From positions 719,001 through 783,000 of the forward strand of contig JAFEUB010000812.1 in NCBI GenBank assembly GCA_024529925.1: DNA of 64,000 nt, in the 5' to 3' direction. Origin of the DNA: Ophthalmolycus amberensis (Eukaryota; Chordata; Actinopteri; Perciformes; Zoarcidae). Shown here one piece after another: positions 61,495 through 64,000 of this stretch. The stretch's first letter is position 1; each line of letters begins with the position of its first letter. The position numbers and the translations under genes are program-made. The notes under the pieces were generated by a model that was not told the DNA's origin, made no database searches, and saw nothing but the letters and a program-made list of their open reading frames with translations.

Positions 61495-61768
61495 CCACCC
61501 TCTTTGCTTTTATGTTACCCATTAATAGTCCATCCTCAGCCATCATCGAGTCCATCCCCACCTCATCAATCACCGTCTGGTTTGCCGCCTCCACTGCCAA
61601 GGACAAAGGCAGACTGCAGCAGATCATTCGGTCAGCCGAGAAGGCTGTGACCTGCCGTCCCTCCCAGACCTGTTCCACTCCAGAACCAGCAAGAGAGCAG
61701 GCAGGATCATATGCTGACCCTTCCCATCCCGGCCAGAGGAGCTGCCCCATTAGTCATCATTAGTTGAT
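61495..61768 (+). mobile_element. 3' fragment of a non-LTR retrotransposon (LINE)
   Basis: Conceptual translation gives pieces such as ESIPTSSITVWFAAS, DKGRLQQIIRSAEKAV, and further on ADPSHPG. This is the C-terminal signature of a LINE reverse-transcriptase ORF. The frame changes at least once, and there is no upstream RT domain, so it is a decayed 5'-truncated copy. It directly follows the point where the HARBI1-like similarity ends. Confidence 0.65.
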
Positions 61769-62546
61769 TTATATTTTGTATTCATATTATTAATTAATCT
61801 GCAAAGTAATCAGTAACTTAAGTTGTTAAATAAATGTAGTGAAGTCACAGAAAATGGAAATCTTTTGTTAATTTCGTTAAACTTACACTTTAACTTCAAA
61901 ATACTTTTGGTTGATTTATGATGTAAATTGCAAGAAGCCTAAGTTCAGTAAATGTATTTAGTTACATTCCACCACTGCTTTGAGTAAATTAAACATTGAA
62001 TATAAATCATCATGTAAATTAACTTAGGCACCACTTTAAAGAAGGGCTTATAAGTTATAAGTGATGTTTTCTATTCATGCTAATACATCATTTTTAATGT
62101 GAAATCATTAAAATGTGTCTTGTAATCACCAAAGTTAGCCTCTAATCTGTAACCGACTTTTCATGAATTTATTCTGTGGGGCTTTGCGAGGAACACAAAT
62201 AACAACTAATGATACTGACATTTTACAATATCTTAACTTCAGTTCTGCGAGGCTACGGCTATTGATACAGCTGTAGAGTTCAGATTTGCATTAATCTTTG
62301 TACTATAGCCACGATTACAACAAATATTATGAAGTTACATAATATGAGAAAGAAGTGATTTACTTGAAAAAAATAACTGACCTCTTCAAGTAATATACAA
62401 CAATTGATGCTTCAAAAAAACAGAGTAGAATTTAGACATTTATCAAAATGAAGCCTCTTAGCGTAATTATTTACAGTCACTCTGGTTCTTCTCCACAAAA
62501 GGATCATCATAATTTCACAGTTTTAATGAATTGATTGATTAATTGA
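61769..62546. other. Spacer left of bphl
   Basis: AT-rich. The segment at 61850-61980 ends with tatttagttacattccacca and is a degraded copy of the AAGTAC-type repeat. The part next to 62546 is the probable bphl 3' UTR. No gene seen. Confidence 0.45.
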
Positions 62547-63661
62547 TTAATTGTCTTCCAGAAAGTCTTCCACCAGTTTGTTGAATTCATCAGCGTACCT
62601 CAGGTGGATATTGTGTTTACCCTCTGGCATCAGGTGTAATCTAGATTCAGGACAGAAAAAAGAGGCTGTACACGTCACATGTTTCTTCCTGAATTTAAGG
62701 TAATTATCACATTGTTGATGTTTAAGTGTGTGTGTGTGTGTGCGTGTGTGTGTGTGTGTGTGCGTGTGTGTGTGGGCGGTCTCACCGTGATCCCTTGATG
62801 TGTTTGAGGAGACACTGTGGGTGGAAGCTGGGCACCATGGGGTCTTTCTCTCCATGGATGATGAAGGTTGGACAGCTGATTAGGGGCAGAAGCTCCAGGC
62901 AGATACTCCCTGACCGGAGGACATTTAGGTTAACATTTTGGCTTTCATCTTTTCATCTGAAATGTATTTGAACATACCAAAATTAAGGAGCATCTCAAAT
63001 GTATTCTCTATATGTTCCTTGTGTGTACAATAAGTAGATATCTTGTGGCAGAAAATAAATATCCTCCATCCTAAATTCAGTTTTGTGTTTCCTACTACAC
63101 ACTCACAGTGATTACACATTATCAATACTTTACAAACATCAATAAGCAGCTTCCTTCATAATTGCATTATGACAACAAAGCATTCCTCCGCGATCTCTTG
63201 ATTTGATAATTTCTGATGGTTTTGAGTTTGAACTTGACTTGTGTAATGGATCGGAAACAACATGGATTCAGTACCTTCCGGTCTTTCTGCATACTGTGCG
63301 ACCCCATCCCCCCAGGCCTCCCAGGTTTTAGCAAAGGCTTCTGCTCCATACACGTCCTCCATGGGCTTCCTCATCTTCGCACTCCATTTGGAGACGTCTC
63401 GGACTGCTGCGTGTTCCCACAGAGACCAATGCGCACACATTATACAAAGTTATGAATGATTACACCAGGCACAGTGCACACTGTTTTGGACTACACTGGC
63501 AGATTACCATTGTACAGCTTGAGGTCCTGCTGGGAAACAAAGGCATTGGCTCCCCATACAACCATCTTGCTGATCACGTGGGGGTGCCTCGCTGCTGCGA
63601 TCATAGCGGTGATTCCTCCGTCACTCCACCCCAGCAGAGAGAACTTGCCAAAGCCTAATGC
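62547..63661 (-). CDS. bphl: Biphenyl hydrolase-like serine hydrolase (valacyclovirase), 5' end beyond window
   Basis: BPHL is a mitochondrial alpha/beta hydrolase that cleaves amino-acid ester prodrugs and homocysteine thiolactone. Four 3'-terminal exons are present: 63508-63661, 63275-63406, 62786-62909 and 62547-62640, with matching phases and a TAA stop at 62547-62549. The first visible exon carries the nucleophile elbow GWSDGG, followed by ITAMIAAARHP and VVWGANAFV. The second reads DVSKWSAKMRKPMEDVYG. The third contains IIHGEKDPMVPSFHP with the acid residue. The last contains LHLMPEGKHNIHLRYADEF with the catalytic His. The catalytic serine, aspartate and histidine are all in place. About 167 residues of roughly 290 are seen; no earlier exon lies in 63662-64000. 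Human BPHL is also near PSMG4. Confidence 0.95.
62728..62776. repeat. (TG)n microsatellite next to a bphl donor
   Basis: TG/TGCG units end about 8 bp from the bphl donor (GT at 62784-62785). On the gene strand this is a CA tract just downstream of the 5' splice site. Confidence 0.9.
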
Positions 63662-64000
63662 CTGTAAAATGAGAGATGTTATTCATATTGTCTCATGTGT
63701 AACAAATACACTAAACAATGAACAAACAGACTTGAATTAGCTTTGATACTTCTCATCACACAGTTTGGTGATCAAAGCACATATTTGCGAGACGAGTAGA
63801 CGGTGAACTACAAATTATAAAAAGCTGCTAAACATGTATGTGCATGGGTTGCTAAACCGATAGCATGAATTAATAAACTGTGTGCTTGGTTTAGCAGTCG
63901 GGATTATCATCAGTGTCAGAAACACAGTGAGAGATCTTCCTGTTTATAGCAGCCATTTAGAGATTGGCTAAGTATAATTCAGAGGAGGTATCTTAAGGTA
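63662..64000. other. bphl: bphl intron, no exon seen
   Basis: Sequence upstream of the exon ending at 63661. No open stretch matches the expected preceding part of BPHL, so it is intron running off the window. Confidence 0.6.

Overview
The window is a vertebrate nuclear segment, almost certainly from a teleost fish. It has GT-AG introns, AATAAA poly(A) signals, long CA/TG and AT microsatellites, tRNA-headed SINEs and several high-copy fish repeat families. It holds five protein-coding genes plus one decayed transposase gene. From left to right: tbc1d7 (minus, 3' end cut by the window edge), dsp/desmoplakin (minus, complete), slc22a23 (plus, complete), psmg4 (minus, complete), a HARBI1-like transposase relic (plus), and bphl (minus, 5' end cut by the window edge). 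All five genes have human orthologues on chromosome 6p24-p25, so this is a compacted version of that synteny block. I rebuilt exon structures from splice sites and reading phase; every junction keeps frame.

Positions 1-5100 hold tbc1d7, with a GC-box-poor promoter carrying ETS-like and NRF1-like sites near 5020-5066. Positions 5160-6270 hold two palindromic, DNA-transposon-like elements. Positions 6850-30150 hold dsp in 24 coding exons, the same number as human DSP. Its layout is a Gly/Met-rich repeat head, a plakin domain (spectrin repeats with an SH3), an inserted Glu/Arg-rich helix, a coiled-coil rod only about 600 codons long in exon 23, and a giant last exon. That exon encodes six tandem copies of a PRD-A-like plakin-repeat module (period exactly 729 bp = 243 codons), then PRD-B, linker, PRD-C and a Gly-Ser-Arg tail. 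The fourth module carries two extra bases 160 bp apart, which break the frame. The summed exon length is 12,395 nt, exactly two more than a multiple of three.

Positions 30.1-39.5 kb are intergenic between the divergent dsp and slc22a23 genes and hold mostly repeats and microsatellites. slc22a23 (40222-56650, ten coding exons) encodes an orphan SLC22 transporter. It runs tail-to-tail into psmg4 (58287-60010), with poly(A) signals for the two strands side by side at 58121-58137. Between psmg4 and bphl lies a Harbinger-type transposase gene that has lost its C-terminus and third catalytic acid; a LINE fragment follows it. The last 1.4 kb carries the four 3'-terminal exons of bphl, including the catalytic serine, aspartate and histidine.

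The genes are not an operon or a pathway. They are independent housekeeping or tissue genes: TSC complex/mTORC1 control, desmosome structure, membrane transport, proteasome assembly and a serine hydrolase. The standout feature is the expanded desmoplakin tail together with the repeat-driven remodelling of its head and linker.
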